Origin: Marinicella rhabdoformis
GTDB lineage: Bacteria; Pseudomonadota; Gammaproteobacteria; Xanthomonadales; Marinicellaceae
Length of the DNA: 64,000 nucleotides
NCBI RefSeq assembly: GCF_009671245.1
Contig: NZ_VTFS01000001.1
Location: forward strand, 1,027,914 to 1,091,913
Reading direction: 5' to 3'
The position numbers and the translations under genes are program-made. Below the pieces are notes generated by a model. It ran no database searches. It saw only the letters and a program-made list of their open reading frames with translations, and was not told where the DNA came from. Positions 11,110 through 18,906 of this stretch are shown one piece after another (position 1 is the first letter of the stretch; the number at the start of each line of letters is the position of its first letter).

Positions 11110-12417
11110 TCACCGCAACAAATACGTTTTCAAGGCATCAATATCTGCTTTCATCGACACGGATAAATCGGCTTTGTCTTTTACAGCGTCAATCTCTGCG
11201 GGAAGTGGTAATTCAATCGATAAGATGTCTTCAACAGATGATTTGAATTTCGCGGGGTGTGCCGTGCCGAGGAACAGGCCGGTTTCACCTTCAACCAAAG
11301 ATTGATTCAATCCATGATAAGCCACAGCCGCATGCGGTTCGCTGATGTAGCCTTGTTGTTGCATCTGTTTCATGGCTTCAGCGGTTTGGCTTTCAGTCAC
11401 CGAAACACCGTTCAACAAATCGGCATCAAATTGACCCGATGTGACCAAATACTCAATCCGCGGCCAGTTATTCGGCTGACTCACGTCCATGGCATTCGAC
11501 AAGGTTTCGACAGTTTCATTGGGTTGCCATTGGCCCGTTTCTAGATAGCGAGGCACCGTGTCATTGGCATTGGTCGCTGCGATGAACCGCTTGATTGGCA
11601 ATCCCAAGCACTTGGCAATGATACCAGCGGTCAAATTACCGAAATTTCCACTGGGCACAGCAACCACCACATTCTCTCGCTCTGTTTCCGACAATTGCCC
11701 AATGGCATCAAAGTAATAACAAACTTGGGCATAAAGGCGGCTGATGTTAATCGAATTGGCCGAATTCAAACCCAAAGACTGGACTAATTTAGCATCATCA
11801 AAACACTGTTTCACCAACTTTTGACAATCATCAAAAGCCCCATCAATCGCCACTGTTCTGATGTTTTCCCCTAAAGTGGTGAACATCTTTTGCTGCAATT
11901 CGCTGATTTTTCCTTTGGGAAACAGCACCACCACATCGATGTTCTCCAAACCGTAAAAGGCTTGCGCTACAGCCGCGCCTGTGTCACCCGAAGTGGCGGT
12001 CAATATGGTGATTTTGTTGTTAGAACTGCTTTCTTTACTGATTTGGTTACTGATTTGGCTGAGGCAATTGGCCATATACTTGGCACCAAAATCTTTGAAC
12101 GCCAAGGTTGGGCCATGAAATAACTCCAAACAATATGCAGCACCCTTTTTATCGTCCAATGGTCGCAATTTCACTGGTGTGTCATAGGTTTTTTCCACAA
12201 CTGCATTGAGCTGTTCATCTGTCAATGCATCACCAATTAAAGCCCTGTGAATAATCACATTTCGCTCAAACACTGGCATGCGCAACAGCTCATCCATGTT
12301 TGTTAACCGTGGTATTTTTTCCGGAAAGAACAAACCTTGATCTCGACCCAAGCCCATCTTGATAGCCTCGTCAAAATTCACCGACTGTGACCGTTCTTTT
12401 AAATTATAAAGTTTCAT
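11110..12417 (-). CDS. thrC: threonine synthase
   Basis: 435 residues; PLP enzyme converting O-phosphohomoserine to threonine. I start at the ATG at 12417 (MKLYNLKERSQ, the normal ThrC N-terminus). The longer frame to 12546 only adds a stretch that overlaps thrB in another frame. The PLP lysine is in TLAFKDFGAKY (Lys108, next to E. coli Lys107), with the TSGDTGAA and SGNFGNLTAG phosphate/substrate loops downstream. The start overlaps the thrB stop by 4 bases. It is the last gene of thrABC and so lies under the thr attenuator. Confidence 0.97.
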   Translation of the reverse strand: MKLYNLKERSQSVNFDEAIKMGLGRDQGLFFPEKIPRLTNMDELLRMPVFERNVIIHRALIGDALTDEQLNAVVEKTYDTPVKLRPLDDKKGAAYCLELFHGPTLAFKDFGAKYMANCLSQISNQISKESSSNNKITILTATSGDTGAAVAQAFYGLENIDVVVLFPKGKISELQQKMFTTLGENIRTVAIDGAFDDCQKLVKQCFDDAKLVQSLGLNSANSINISRLYAQVCYYFDAIGQLSETERENVVVAVPSGNFGNLTAGIIAKCLGLPIKRFIAATNANDTVPRYLETGQWQPNETVETLSNAMDVSQPNNWPRIEYLVTSGQFDADLLNGVSVTESQTAEAMKQMQQQGYISEPHAAVAYHGLNQSLVEGETGLFLGTAHPAKFKSSVEDILSIELPLPAEIDAVKDKADLSVSMKADIDALKTYLLR

Positions 12418-13409
12418 TTCGCTTCCCCTGATTGCGCATCCTGTTGTTTTAATTGACGTGCACCACGCACATCGGCCTGGCAAATACTGACAAAACCGCC
12501 ACCTTTGCTGGAACCCCTTTTGTTGAGATAATTGGCTGCTAACCAATCGGCCTGGGCTTTCGCTTTTTCTAGGTCATCACAAACTGAGAATAAGGTCGGC
12601 CCAGATCCTGAAATACCAACCGATAAACTGCCCATGGCCAACAACTGTGCTTTGCTCTCTTTGTATTTTGGAATCATACTTTCACGGTGCGGTTCGGCTA
12701 TCACGTCTTTCATCAAGGCAAATGCGCTGTTCTTGTCACCGCGATGACAGGCATCAACAAAGCCAGCCAAATGCTGTGCAAACTGAATCGCTGTAGCCCG
12801 CTCAATTTCATCAGGCAACAGCGCTCGAGCGGCTTGGGTACTGACTACCACATCAGGGTAGGCAATCACCCAGTACACACCAACCAAATTCGGTAAAGTT
12901 TGCGTTACCGATTCGCCCGCAGGTAACATCAATTGCATACCGCCCAGATAACAAGGCGCGACATTGTCATAATGTAAACTGCCTGAAATCTCGGCTTCGG
13001 CTTGTCCCATTATGTATAACAACTGGTGTTCATTGAATGGTTTTTGGTACCAGTTATTCAAAGCCACGAAAGCCGCAACCACCGAACAAGCACTGGAACC
13101 CAAGCCACTGGAAACCGGGATGTTTTTCTCTAGTGTGATTGAACAATGTTTGGCATTTATTTGTCGTTTTGACAAGGCTTGCTTAAACTGCTGTAGCACA
13201 AACCAAACAATGTTTTTTTCTTTCTCCGATGGCAAATAATGGGCATGACTGCCCGCTAAAGTGAACTGATCTTGTCCACTTGGGCTGTCATCCACATGCA
13301 CCACATCCCCAAATGGTTCACCATGTATCGGCTCTAATGCCAATCCCAAACTGTCAAAACCAACACCCACATTGCCCACTGAAATTGGTGCAAAAACGGA
13401 AACCTTCAT
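12414..13409 (-). CDS. thrB: homoserine kinase
   Basis: 331 residues, GHMP-family kinase that phosphorylates homoserine with ATP. The ATP loop is PVSSGLGSSACSVVAAFVA. The N-terminal GNVGVGFDSLGLAL motif and the C-terminal GISGSGPTLFSVCDD motif are both present. It begins right after the thrA stop (stop at 13410, start at 13409) and overlaps thrC by 4 bases, so the three genes are one tightly packed operon. Confidence 0.97.
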   Translation of the reverse strand: MKVSVFAPISVGNVGVGFDSLGLALEPIHGEPFGDVVHVDDSPSGQDQFTLAGSHAHYLPSEKEKNIVWFVLQQFKQALSKRQINAKHCSITLEKNIPVSSGLGSSACSVVAAFVALNNWYQKPFNEHQLLYIMGQAEAEISGSLHYDNVAPCYLGGMQLMLPAGESVTQTLPNLVGVYWVIAYPDVVVSTQAARALLPDEIERATAIQFAQHLAGFVDACHRGDKNSAFALMKDVIAEPHRESMIPKYKESKAQLLAMGSLSVGISGSGPTLFSVCDDLEKAKAQADWLAANYLNKRGSSKGGGFVSICQADVRGARQLKQQDAQSGEAK

Positions 13410-15893
13410 TCAATACTCCCGACTCAAAGTGTCTATGCGCATCAAGTCACCAAACAAACCCGCTGCCGTGACTTCCGCACCCGCGCCATAACCACGAATG
13501 ACAAATGGCTTGGGCTGATAATATTCAGTCAACATCGCCAAAGCATTTTCACCTGCTTGAATGTCATACAAAGGATGGTCACTGTCCACTGCCTGAATAG
13601 CCACCCGGCATTGGCCATCAGTGATGCTGGCCACATAACGCAAGACCTGATTGTTGGCTTCGGCCTGTTTCACCTTTTCACTAAAAGCATCATCATAACT
13701 TGGCAAGGCCTGCATAAAGGCATCGGCTTCGCTTATTTGTGCCAAATCATCTGGTACCACCGCGTCCAACACAACGTCTGATAATTCCAAGGACAAACCC
13801 GCTTCACGAGCCATTAAGAGCACTTTACGAGCCACATCCAAGCCACTGAGGTCTTCGGCTGGGTTTGGTTCGGTATAGCCCAAGGATTTGGCCTTCGCTG
13901 TCGCTTCTGACAAACTCATGCCTTGGTGTATGGCGCCAAATATATAGGACAATGCCCCTGACAATATGCCTTCAAACTGCAACAATTCATCGCCTGCCCG
14001 GCGCAAATTCTGCAAATTATTGATCACCGGCAATCCGGCACCGACATTGGTTTCATACAAAAACTGCTTTTGTTTTTCCGCGGCCAATTGGTGCAAAGCC
14101 ACATACCTAGACATGCTGTCCGTATTGGCTTTTTTGTTGGCCGTCACCACATGCAAGCCTCCGGCCAGATAGGTTTCATAGTCTTGCGAAACCGATTCGC
14201 TGCTGGTGCAGTCGATGACCACTGGATTGATCAAATGTTGGTCTTGTGCCCAGTCAGCCAAAGCTTGTGCATTCAAGCTGGCCGGTGCTGAGTCTAATTG
14301 TTGTTGCCATTGGCTTAAGTCCAAACCTTGTTCGGACAGCAACTGCTTCTTGCTGTTGGCAATGCCCACCACACGCAAATCAATTTGTTTCTTTTTCAAC
14401 CAAGCTTGTTGTTTTTTGATTTGGCCAATCAATGCCTGTCCAACCGTGCCACAACCGATCAAAAAGGCATCCACACGGGCTTGCTTAGAGAACAAATAAT
14501 GGTCACAAACTATCACTGCATCTTCAATTCGTTCTGAACGCACCACAGCAGAAATGCTGTGTTCTGAGGCATCTTGTGCAATCGCAATCACATTCACACC
14601 GGCATGAGCCAAGGCGGCGAAAAAGCGACTCGCGGTGCCTTTGTGCTGGTACATGCTGTCACCGACCACGCTGATCACCGACAAGTGGTTTTGGCATTGA
14701 ATCGGCTTAATCAATTGCAAACCGATTTCCAACTCAAAACAGCGATTCAACACGTCAACGGCTTGTTCTGCTTGCGCCCCTGAAACACACAGACTGATGC
14801 CGTATTCTGATGAAGTTTGACTGATCAAAACCACCGAAATTTGGGCCTGACTGATGACATCGAACACCCGCGCGGCCATGCCGACCATACCTTTCATACC
14901 GGCACCACTGACATTGATCATCGACACATCAGATAAATTGGAAATCGCTTTGACGGTTTTTTTGCTGGTTCTGTTGTTTGAAATCATACTGCCTTTGGCT
15001 TCAGGGTTCTGGCTGTTTTTGATCACACAACAGATGTTTTGTTGCGCCAGCGGCAAGACGGTGTTCGGGTGCAGTACCTTGGCACCAAAGTATGACAGGT
15101 CAATCGCTTCTCTGAATGACAAATGTTCGATCAACTGCGCACCTTCTACGATCCTCGGGTCGGCATGGTATATGCCATTAACATCGGTCCAAATTTCACA
15201 CGATTCAGCATGGGTACAAACCGCCAAAACAGCAGCCGAGTAATCTGAACCATTGCGACCCAAAGTGTGTAATTGACCCTGTTGATCCTCACCATAAAAA
15301 CCCGGCATCAAATGTACCATCGGTGCCAAAGATAAAGCATCAAAACGCACGCTGCTTTCGCTGACATCGACCAAATCTTGATCGCCCACCAGGATAAAAT
15401 CAGCGGGATTCAATTTCGCAGATTCACAACCCAGCTGTGACAAATGTGCTTGCATTAATAACACACTGAACTGCTCACCGGCCACTGACAAGGCTGTGGC
15501 TACCGGTGCCGGACAAGAACCCAATAACTGACACCCTTTGACCTTGTCTGACAAATCATTCAGCAACGATTTCAGCTGATTTTCAGCCACCATCCAGACA
15601 GCATCAGATAACAGCGGCTTGCTGTCGTTAAGTAATTGTGAGGTTCGTTGTTGAAAAGAGTGTAATGTATTGATGCCGGCATTGGTGTTTGTAGCTGAAT
15701 CTGTACCATCGACTGCCCCTTCATTCAAAGCCGTCACCATTTGGCATAATTCATTGGTCACACCAGCTGGCGCAGATAAAACCACATATGGCGGTCCTTG
15801 TAACCGGTCTCGTTCAGCAACAATCAAATGTGCCACCGAAGCGAATCGTTCAGCTGAGGCCAGAGAAGAGCCTCCAAATTTCATTACTTTCAT
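13410..15893 (-). CDS. thrA: bifunctional aspartokinase / homoserine dehydrogenase I
   Basis: 827 residues, close to E. coli ThrA. The N-terminal aspartokinase (MKVMKFGGSSLASAERF, about 1-280) is followed by paired ACT-type regulatory repeats (about 310-460). The homoserine dehydrogenase half starts at FLIGCGTVGQALIGQI and includes TANKKAN and the ETNVGAGLPVI segment. It performs the first and third steps of the aspartate-to-threonine branch. In the family, threonine feedback-inhibits through the ACT region. Operon expression is probably controlled by the leader/attenuator located 30-170 bases upstream. Confidence 0.98.
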   Translation of the reverse strand: MKVMKFGGSSLASAERFASVAHLIVAERDRLQGPPYVVLSAPAGVTNELCQMVTALNEGAVDGTDSATNTNAGINTLHSFQQRTSQLLNDSKPLLSDAVWMVAENQLKSLLNDLSDKVKGCQLLGSCPAPVATALSVAGEQFSVLLMQAHLSQLGCESAKLNPADFILVGDQDLVDVSESSVRFDALSLAPMVHLMPGFYGEDQQGQLHTLGRNGSDYSAAVLAVCTHAESCEIWTDVNGIYHADPRIVEGAQLIEHLSFREAIDLSYFGAKVLHPNTVLPLAQQNICCVIKNSQNPEAKGSMISNNRTSKKTVKAISNLSDVSMINVSGAGMKGMVGMAARVFDVISQAQISVVLISQTSSEYGISLCVSGAQAEQAVDVLNRCFELEIGLQLIKPIQCQNHLSVISVVGDSMYQHKGTASRFFAALAHAGVNVIAIAQDASEHSISAVVRSERIEDAVIVCDHYLFSKQARVDAFLIGCGTVGQALIGQIKKQQAWLKKKQIDLRVVGIANSKKQLLSEQGLDLSQWQQQLDSAPASLNAQALADWAQDQHLINPVVIDCTSSESVSQDYETYLAGGLHVVTANKKANTDSMSRYVALHQLAAEKQKQFLYETNVGAGLPVINNLQNLRRAGDELLQFEGILSGALSYIFGAIHQGMSLSEATAKAKSLGYTEPNPAEDLSGLDVARKVLLMAREAGLSLELSDVVLDAVVPDDLAQISEADAFMQALPSYDDAFSEKVKQAEANNQVLRYVASITDGQCRVAIQAVDSDHPLYDIQAGENALAMLTEYYQPKPFVIRGYGAGAEVTAAGLFGDLMRIDTLSREY

Positions 15894-15925
15894 ATTCTTT
15901 TCACAACTTTATATAATCTTTAGGG

Positions 15926-15963
15926 CAAAAAAAAGCCCGTGATTCCTGAGGAAGTCACGGGCT
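15926..15963 (-). terminator. thr operon attenuator (intrinsic terminator)
   Basis: On the minus strand, AGCCCGTGACTTCC pairs with GGAATCACGGGCT across a TCAG loop (plus positions 15934-15963) and is followed by eight U. It lies between the leader peptide stop (15985) and the thrA start (15893). The leader reading frame carries a second CCGTGACT near 16006-16013 that matches the terminator's left arm, so it could pair with the right arm instead. That is the kind of competing structure an attenuator needs. Confidence 0.85.
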
Positions 15964-15984
15964 GGGTAAATGAAATAATTTAAA

Positions 15985-16065
15985 TCAGCGCATGACCTCA
16001 CGACGAGTCACGGTTGTGATCGTTGTCGTAATAATTAAGGCAGTGCGTCTGTTAAAAATCATCAT
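15985..16065 (-). CDS. thrL: thr operon leader peptide
   Basis: A 26-codon frame, too short for ordinary gene calls, just upstream of the attenuator. The peptide begins MMIFNRR and contains LIITTTITTVT: seven Thr and four Ile codons in all, the two amino acids whose charged tRNAs control thr attenuation in enteric bacteria. It ends TRREVMR and stops 22 bases before the terminator stem. A second in-frame ATG at 16062 is equally possible as the start; no strong Shine-Dalgarno is visible. Function is inferred by analogy with E. coli thrL from composition, position and the downstream terminator. Confidence 0.85.
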   Translation of the reverse strand: MMIFNRRTALIITTTITTVTRREVMR

Positions 16066-16087
16066 TCAAGGTTTTTGTAGTGCTTTC

Positions 16088-16116
16088 ATTAAAACGGCTT
16101 TTCCCAGTCTTGTCAA
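16088..16116 (-). promoter_or_regulatory. thr operon promoter
   Basis: Minus-strand TTGACA (16111-16116) and TTTAAT (16088-16093) separated by exactly 17 bases. The -35 is a perfect match and the -10 has one mismatch. Transcription would start near 16081, giving a short 5' region of about 16 bases before the leader peptide. Confidence 0.8.
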
Positions 16117-16265
16117 TCCTTATGCAAAAAAGGCATAGGCCTTTTCATGAAGTTGCCATCAATTTATCATCAGTACACCCCATCACTTCAAGTCATTGCT
16201 GATGAAATGCAATGAACAAGATATAATCTCATAAAACAATCTCCACATAAATTATCAAACAACCC

Positions 16266-16904
16266 ATGAGCACCCCATCATTCGACAACGACTTGTTTGA
16301 TACACAAGCAGAAATAAGCAAAGACATCTATTTGTTCAGAAACAAAGTGTCATGGACATCATGGGCCGATGACTTCAAAAAAGTGGTTAAACAAGCACCA
16401 TTACGCTTCATGCACACGCCCGGTGGAAAAAGGCTCAACATTTCCATGACCAATTGCGGTGACAAAGGTTGGACCAGTGGTCAGGCAGGTTATCGATATT
16501 TACCCAATGACCCCAAAACTGGCAAAGCATGGCCCAAAATTCCGCAAGCATTCATCGAATTGGCCCAACAAACCGCCATTCAAACAGGCTTCAACAATTT
16601 CAAACCCAATGCCTGTTTACTCAATCACTACCAAGCCAGCCAAAAACTCAGCGCCCACCAAGACAAAAACGAACCCGACCTGTCCAAACCTGTGGTCTCA
16701 GTTTCTCTCGGCATGAGCGCCACATTCTTGATTTACGGTGACAGCCGCAACAACCCCGCAAAGAAAATCACCCTAAACGATGGCGATGTGATGATTTGGG
16801 GCAGAACCGCCCGCCTGATGTACCATGGCGTAGAAACCAAAAACACCCAACCCCATCCAGAACTAGGCTTTCATCGATTCAATGTGACCTTAAGGCAAGT
16901 TTGA
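16266..16904 (+). CDS. alkB: alkylated DNA repair dioxygenase AlkB
   Basis: 212 residues. Fe(II)/2-oxoglutarate dioxygenase that oxidatively removes 1-methyladenine and 3-methylcytosine lesions. The iron ligands His131, Asp133 (SAHQDKNEPDL) and His187 (MYHGVE) and the 2-oxoglutarate arginines Arg204 and Arg210 (HRFNVTLRQ) fall at exactly the E. coli AlkB residue numbers. It is divergent from the thr operon. A TATAAT -10 sequence lies at 16222-16227. In E. coli alkB follows ada; no ada is seen here. Confidence 0.96.
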   Translation: MSTPSFDNDLFDTQAEISKDIYLFRNKVSWTSWADDFKKVVKQAPLRFMHTPGGKRLNISMTNCGDKGWTSGQAGYRYLPNDPKTGKAWPKIPQAFIELAQQTAIQTGFNNFKPNACLLNHYQASQKLSAHQDKNEPDLSKPVVSVSLGMSATFLIYGDSRNNPAKKITLNDGDVMIWGRTARLMYHGVETKNTQPHPELGFHRFNVTLRQV

Positions 16905-17002
16905 ATCAACCAAGCGATATTCTTTGATATGATGCTTTATTCATCTTTTTATTCCTGATATTTAGATAAAAAATGGGCAGTACTTAATCAACAGGAACAC
17001 TT

Positions 17003-17082
17003 ATGACACTCGGCGAACTAATCAAACTGAACAGTCATACTTATCTAAGCTAGAAAATGACAAATGCAGCCCATCTTTTGAA
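17003..17082 (+). pseudogene. displaced 5' end of an XRE-type regulator gene
   Basis: An ATG at 17003 with an AGGA ribosome binding site 6 bases upstream opens a frame reading MTLGELIKLN then SHTYLS, and stops at 17051. This looks like the beginning of an XRE helix-turn-helix protein. In the +1-shifted frame the sequence continues as SKLENDKCSPSFEVIQKV, the recognition-helix end of the same domain. About 20 residues of the usual HTH are missing and the frame changes near 17045, so this appears to be a deleted and frameshifted start of the gene annotated from 17083. Confidence 0.55.
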
Positions 17083-17655
17083 GTGATTCAAAAGGTTTCG
17101 GCTACACTGAATCAAGATGCCATGTCTTTAATCACCAAGCTCAGTCCATCATACATCAGTAATCATTTAGCGCACCTGCCAGAAGTGGCTGCTGAGTTCT
17201 CAGCAGTAAAGAAACAACAACTGAAACGTCTAAAACAACGATTTATCATGGCCGCTTTGGTTGTGGTTTCTGGACTGGGTCTGTTTATGATCGGCCAATT
17301 GTCTCTGGCATTTTCAGAAAAATCATATACCTATATTTCTGACGGTGTAATCAAGGAAGGCGAGCCGTTGATGCTATTCAGTCAATATAGGATGGATGAA
17401 TTAGGTGAAACAGCAGATCAACAAAGGGCCAGATTGCAAGGCAACACCAAACGATTTGATCGCGAATACTTACTGTTACATAAAAAGCAAGCCAGACATG
17501 TCGTTAAAGATGTAGCAGACGGCAAGCGACTTTTTGAATTAACAGATACTAACAAAAACCAAGACATTCGCAATGACTTATTGAGCATTTTAGGGATGAT
17601 GGTTACCGTAGTCGGCATGTTTGGATTTTGGTATGTTTTCAAGTTCAAAGACTAA
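17083..17655 (+). CDS. C-terminal part of XRE-type membrane regulator, probably frameshifted
   Basis: 190 residues from a GTG at 17083. The frame is open back to 16966, but that stretch has no ATG, GTG or ribosome binding site of its own. The first residues (IQKVSATLNQDAMSL) are the tail of an XRE helix-turn-helix that starts in another frame at 17003. One membrane segment follows near residues 54-75 (FIMAALVVVSGLGLFMIGQL), then a polar domain of about 85 residues and a second membrane segment near the C-terminus (LLSILGMMVTVVGMFGFWYVF). A membrane-anchored regulator is suggested. It is either a pseudogene or uses a start that I cannot see. Confidence 0.5.
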   Translation: MIQKVSATLNQDAMSLITKLSPSYISNHLAHLPEVAAEFSAVKKQQLKRLKQRFIMAALVVVSGLGLFMIGQLSLAFSEKSYTYISDGVIKEGEPLMLFSQYRMDELGETADQQRARLQGNTKRFDREYLLLHKKQARHVVKDVADGKRLFELTDTNKNQDIRNDLLSILGMMVTVVGMFGFWYVFKFKD

Positions 17656-17671
17656 TTCAAAGCATGCCATT

Positions 17672-17699
17672 CATCACCTCCTTTGATTTGGGGGTGATG
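17672..17699 (+). terminator. hairpin after the XRE-like gene
   Basis: CATCACCTCC and GGGGGTGATG form a stem over a TTTGATTT loop, followed by a short TTTAT. It lies 17 bases after the stop at 17655. The U-tail is weak, so terminator activity is uncertain. Confidence 0.5.
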
Positions 17700-17721
17700 T
17701 TTATGTATGTGCGAGTAAATT

Positions 17722-17829
17722 CTACCACTTAATCTCTTGACCGAACATGATCCTGTGTCCTTCGGGTGTCGAGATTCCAAACTCCCTCAAGCCCCAGGGT
17801 TTATCGGCCATTTCTTGATCGAATTAAAT
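17722..17829 (-). pseudogene. 3' remnant of a VOC-family gene
   Basis: On the minus strand this stretch reads FDQEMADKPWGLREFG, ISTPEGHRIMFGQEIKW and a stop. It is nearly the same peptide as the last 33 residues of the intact VOC gene at 18469-18837; about 87% of bases match and many of the differences are silent. The left boundary of the rest of the gene coincides with the toxin stop codon: the toxin TAA aligns with a Gln codon (CAA) of the VOC frame. It is therefore a decayed second copy of the VOC 3' end, separated from the intact one by the toxin-antitoxin pair. Confidence 0.8.
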
Positions 17830-18117
17830 ACGGTCTTCCCAATAGCCTGGTTTGCGGCTGTTATGCATAACAGCATAGATAATAATTTGTTGCGCTTCTA
17901 CTTCGAACACAACAGAGAACGGAAAACGGCTTAATAAAAATCTTTGAAAATATGTTTGGTACTTAGGCCAAACATCTGGGAGGGTTTTAATGCTGTTGAA
18001 AGCCCTGTCGAGTTCTGAAATAAAATCGATGCCTAAACCGCTGGCTTGGGCCTCATACCAGTCAAAAGAAGCTTTAATTTCTTCTTCAGCTTCAGGAAAT
18101 ATGAATAAATCTAACAA
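17824..18117 (-). CDS. RelE/ParE-family toxin
   Basis: 97 residues, typical ParE size. N-terminal FPEAEEEIKASFDWYEAQ and LGIDFISELDRAFNSI helices, RFLLSRFPFSVVFEV strand and the C-terminal IIIYAVMHNSRKPGYW motif define the family. ParE-type members poison gyrase; RelE-type members cleave mRNA on the ribosome. The YEAQ...GLGIDF pattern and the partner antitoxin fit the ParE-like subgroup. It follows the antitoxin gene by a single base. Its stop lies exactly at the junction with the VOC remnant. An 18-base perfect palindrome (17857-17874) is embedded in the coding region. Confidence 0.88.
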   Translation of the reverse strand: MLDLFIFPEAEEEIKASFDWYEAQASGLGIDFISELDRAFNSIKTLPDVWPKYQTYFQRFLLSRFPFSVVFEVEAQQIIIYAVMHNSRKPGYWEDRI

Positions 18118-18118
18118 A

Positions 18119-18340
18119 TTATTCTAAAATCCTTTTTTTCATTTCATCCCAGCCACTTAACTTAACCGTTCCAGATTTATACTGAGCTCGCCTAGATTCA
18201 ATGACAGCCAACCATTCAGAGTCGATGTCTTCATTGTCATTTTTGTCAAGTGCACTCAAAATACAATGCGCTGCCAAGGCCTTCTCACTTGAAGACATGT
18301 TTTCAATATTTTCTAATACAATTTTCAAGGCATTTGACAT
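18119..18340 (-). CDS. addiction-module antitoxin (unstable antitoxin, PF09720-like)
   Basis: 73 residues from the ATG at 18340; a GTG three codons upstream is an alternative. The pattern LSALDKNDNEDIDSEWLAVIESRRAQYKSG followed by LSGWDEMKKRI is that of the small antitoxins paired with ParE-like toxins (TIGR02574/PF09720-like). An acidic middle and a Trp near the C-terminus are characteristic. Encoded before the toxin, as in most type II modules. It should neutralise the toxin and may repress the pair. Confidence 0.82.
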   Translation of the reverse strand: MSNALKIVLENIENMSSSEKALAAHCILSALDKNDNEDIDSEWLAVIESRRAQYKSGTVKLSGWDEMKKRILE

Positions 18341-18468
18341 TCTTATCACTTCACATTTTTCAATACTTAAATTGTATCACCAATTAATACGTAAAGTCTT
18401 CTCAATCAATAATCTGTTAAAAAGGATAACTTACCTTTATGCAGAGGATTCTGTCGTTCAAGGCACCA

Positions 18469-18837
18469 CTATTGCTCTATCTCTTGCCCAAACATAATCC
18501 TGTGACCTTCTGGTGTAGAGATTCCAAACTCCCTCAAACCCCAAGGTTTATCTGCCACTTCTTGAACGAATTGAACACTTGCTGCTTTGTATTGTTGAAA
18601 CAAGGCATCGATGTCTTCACAGTTTACATAGGCAAAATACGAATGGTTGTTGGTTTCCCGTGCAGGCACTTCATCTGCGCAATGCCCCAGCATCACATGA
18701 AAATCCTGAAGACTGATAAAAGACCAGCCATCCACCCTGAATCGCAACTTGAAGCCCAGCTTTTCAATGAAATACCGCTCTGACTGTTCTAAATCATTAA
18801 CCGCCAGAACATGTTGGGTAGCTTTTACATTAAACAC
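18469..18837 (-). CDS. VOC family (glyoxalase/bleomycin resistance) protein
   Basis: 122 residues with a single complete VOC fold: QHVLAVNDLEQSERYFIEKLGF at the start, a central SYFAYVNCEDIDALFQQY strand-helix and the terminal WGLREFGISTPEGHRIMF motif carrying the usual metal-ligand Glu/His region. Members bind divalent metals and serve as lyases, dioxygenases or drug-binding proteins; substrate cannot be inferred. Its 3' end is duplicated at 17722-17829 beyond the toxin-antitoxin pair. Confidence 0.85.
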   Translation of the reverse strand: MFNVKATQHVLAVNDLEQSERYFIEKLGFKLRFRVDGWSFISLQDFHVMLGHCADEVPARETNNHSYFAYVNCEDIDALFQQYKAASVQFVQEVADKPWGLREFGISTPEGHRIMFGQEIEQ

Positions 18838-18906
18838 GGGTTACCTCCCTTGAATATGATTTTTGATTTACAACATTATATTAAATTAGGATGGGGTTAT
18901 CTCTCA

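Noticed and set aside
10564-11305. Plus-strand open frames of 81 and 181 residues in the 10.4-11.1 kb island
   Set aside because: They cross the 127-base repeats and the antisense of thrC, lack ribosome binding sites and show no family pattern.
12415-12546. Longer N-terminus for thrC
   Set aside because: It overlaps thrB in another frame; the ATG at 12417 gives the normal ThrC start and a 4-base overlap with thrB.
18439-18783. A 114-residue plus-strand frame opposite the VOC gene
   Set aside because: Antisense shadow of the VOC gene on the minus strand, whose protein has a complete family pattern.
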